6,688 nt of DNA, taken from NCBI GenBank assembly GCA_030682505.1, contig JAUXOH010000403.1:1-6688 (forward strand). The letters run 5' to 3'. This DNA comes from Candidatus Didemnitutus sp. (GTDB lineage: Bacteria > Verrucomicrobiota > Verrucomicrobiia > Opitutales > Opitutaceae). The position numbers were made by a program, and so were the translations under genes. Positions 5,531-6,688 of this stretch are shown one piece after another. The number at the start of each line of letters is the position of its first letter. Positions within the stretch are counted from its first letter, which is position 1. The notes below the pieces were generated by a model. It was not told where the DNA came from. It ran no database searches and worked only from the letters and a program-made list of their open reading frames with translations.

Positions 5531-6472
5531 ATGTCCACTTCCACTCTCGCCCCGGTCGCTCCCGTGCCCGGCGCGCCGCTGACCAAGAAAGTCCTCACGG
5601 CCGACCACCCCACCTGGTGTCCCGGCTGCGGAGACTTCGCCGTGCTGGCGTCGTTCTACAAGGTCCTCGAAAAACTGCAGTATCCGCACGAGAAGATCGT
5701 CACCTTCGCCGGCATCGGCTGCTCGTCGCGCTTCCCGTATTTCGTCAACACCTACGGCGGCCACTACATCCACGGTCGCGCCCTGCCTTTCGCCGCGGGC
5801 ATCAGCCTCGGCCGCGATGACCTGCATGTCTTCGTCTTCGGCGGCGACGGCGACGGTTTCTCCATCGGGGGCAATCACCTCGTTCACACCGCCCGCAAGA
5901 ACGTCAACCTGACCTACGTCATCATGGACAACTCGGTCTACGGTCTGACGAAGAAGCAGACCTCCCCGACGTCGCCGATCGGCTTCAAGTCCAAGACCGA
6001 CCCGTGGGGCGCGATGGACCAGCCGATCAATCCGATGCGCACGTTGATCAACTCCGGCGCGACCTTCGTCGCCCGCAGTCACGCCACGCAGGTCAATCAC
6101 ATGGTCGAGATGATGCTCCGCGCCTCGCAGCACAAGGGCTTCTCGGTCGTCGAGATCCTCTCCGAGTGCGTCGAGTTCTACGAGGGCGCCTTCGACGCGG
6201 CCGTGCCGCGCAAGGGGGGCACGTGGCGCCCGATCGAGCTGAAGAAAAACGATGGTACACCGGAAGACGAAGCCCGCCATGATCCGACCGATCAGCTCGC
6301 GGCCATGAAACTTGCGATTGAACCGTGGCCCGGCCAGTTCGGCGTGTATTACGAGATCAACCGCCCGACGAAGAACGAGCTGGAGGGCAACCTGATCACC
6401 AAGACCCGCGAAAAGACCAAGGGTGCCAGCGATCTCGACCTGCTCCAACGCACGTTCACCAAGATGCGCTGA
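5531..6472 (+). CDS. korB: 2-oxoacid:ferredoxin oxidoreductase, beta subunit (ThDP and 4Fe-4S binding)
   Basis: This 313-aa protein is the catalytic partner of KorA and carries thiamine diphosphate and an iron-sulfur cluster. Family motifs are intact: HPTWCPGCGDF (26-36) with C30 and C33, GIGCSSR (61-67) with C64, and SECVEF with C213. These four cysteines match the 4Fe-4S ligands of two-subunit enzymes. The ThDP/Mg segment is GGDGDGFSIGGNH (104-116) followed by MDNSVYGLTKKQ (132-143). The length is typical for KorB. The N-terminal ~20 residues are Ala/Pro/Ser-rich and poorly conserved; no other ATG occurs before residue 132, so the start is fixed. The gene follows korA by 36 bp and ends at a strong terminator, so the two form a two-gene operon. 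A CTCC/CCCC-rich run, not a Shine-Dalgarno sequence, precedes the ATG. No ferredoxin or delta-subunit gene is adjacent, so electrons must go to a ferredoxin encoded elsewhere. Confidence 0.93.
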   Translation: MSTSTLAPVAPVPGAPLTKKVLTADHPTWCPGCGDFAVLASFYKVLEKLQYPHEKIVTFAGIGCSSRFPYFVNTYGGHYIHGRALPFAAGISLGRDDLHVFVFGGDGDGFSIGGNHLVHTARKNVNLTYVIMDNSVYGLTKKQTSPTSPIGFKSKTDPWGAMDQPINPMRTLINSGATFVARSHATQVNHMVEMMLRASQHKGFSVVEILSECVEFYEGAFDAAVPRKGGTWRPIELKKNDGTPEDEARHDPTDQLAAMKLAIEPWPGQFGVYYEINRPTKNELEGNLITKTREKTKGASDLDLLQRTFTKMR

Positions 6473-6499
6473 CGCATCATCCCACTCTTCTTGGTCTAC

Positions 6500-6533
6500 C
6501 CGGCGGTCGCACCGAGCGACCGCCGGTTTTTTT
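6500..6533 (+). terminator. Rho-independent terminator of korA-korB
   Basis: A perfect 10-bp GC-rich stem, CCGGCGGTCG (6500-6509) with CGACCGCCGG (6517-6526), can extend one more C-G pair to leave a 5-nt loop. It is followed directly by seven T residues (6527-6533). It lies 27 nt after the korB stop and fits the classic intrinsic terminator closely. Confidence 0.93.
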
Positions 6534-6554
6534 GGCCGCGCTGTCGGAGTTGGT

Positions 6555-6688
6555 TTGAAACCACGGAGACACGGAGGACACCGAGGAACGGCGAAGGATT
6601 TGAAACAGGGGATCCGTGGTCATCCGTGCCATCCGTGGTCAAAACTCTTCTGTCTTCTCCCTCCGACTCTGTGCCCTCTGTGTCTCGG
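6555..6688. repeat. Dispersed element, copy B (runs off the window end)
   Basis: From the left-end TTGAAACCACGGAGACACGG this copy follows copy A (181-321) closely over ~130 bp, including the triple ATCCGTG core and 'GGTCAAAACTCTTCTGTCTT', with about ten substitutions and a small indel at the left edge. It is in the same orientation as copy A. The right inverted end is cut by the window edge (…CTCTGTGTCTCGG). It begins 22 nt after the T-run of the korB terminator. Confidence 0.8.

Noticed and set aside
3557..6448. A 963-codon open frame on the minus strand, opposite korA and korB
   Set aside because: It is antisense to two genes with intact catalytic motifs. Its product is an Arg/Gly/Asp/Val-rich mix with no recognisable domain, as expected from the reverse strand of high-GC codons.

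Overview
The window looks like a chromosomal segment of a GC-rich Gram-negative bacterium. My best guess is Verrucomicrobiota, family Opitutaceae or a relative. The guess rests on the style of the dispersed 'CCACGGAGACACGGAGG' repeats, a KorA of the 'GNSQDGIQ / YPITPWTT' type, a periplasmic TonB-domain protein, a remnant of an FtsX/MacB-type permease, and start codons preceded by pyrimidine runs instead of a Shine-Dalgarno sequence. No rRNA or other marker is present, so the taxonomy is inference.

Layout, left to right. Positions 1-454 hold no credible gene. They contain palindromes, including two tandem 36-bp units, and one apparently complete copy of a ~141-bp element with imperfect inverted ends, bracketed by end-like fragments of the same family. 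Minus-strand uup (455-2275) encodes a duplicated ABC-F ATPase. A 101-bp gap with two small stem-loops separates it from a minus-strand gene (2377-3081) for an exported protein with two TonB C-terminal-like domains. Positions 3082-3598 are intergenic between divergent transcription units. They hold a decayed C-terminal piece of an ABC transporter permease on the plus strand, then an AT-rich strip and a weak candidate promoter. The plus strand then carries korA (3599-5494) and korB (5531-6472), 36 bp apart, followed by a strong intrinsic terminator (6500-6533). The window ends inside a second copy of the dispersed element (from ~6555).

How the genes work together. KorA (fused gamma-alpha) and KorB (ThDP- and 4Fe-4S-binding beta) should form a two-subunit CoA-dependent 2-oxoacid:ferredoxin oxidoreductase, most likely acting on 2-oxoglutarate and linking the TCA cycle to ferredoxin. 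The TonB-domain protein and Uup run in the same direction and may share a transcript. No functional link between the two divergent pairs is evident.

I see no new multi-gene system. The points worth a second look are the repeat architecture (near-identical direct copies bracketing the gene block, nested or accreted copies at the left, tandem palindromes), the pyrimidine-run start contexts, the permease relic and the unanchored double TonB-domain protein.
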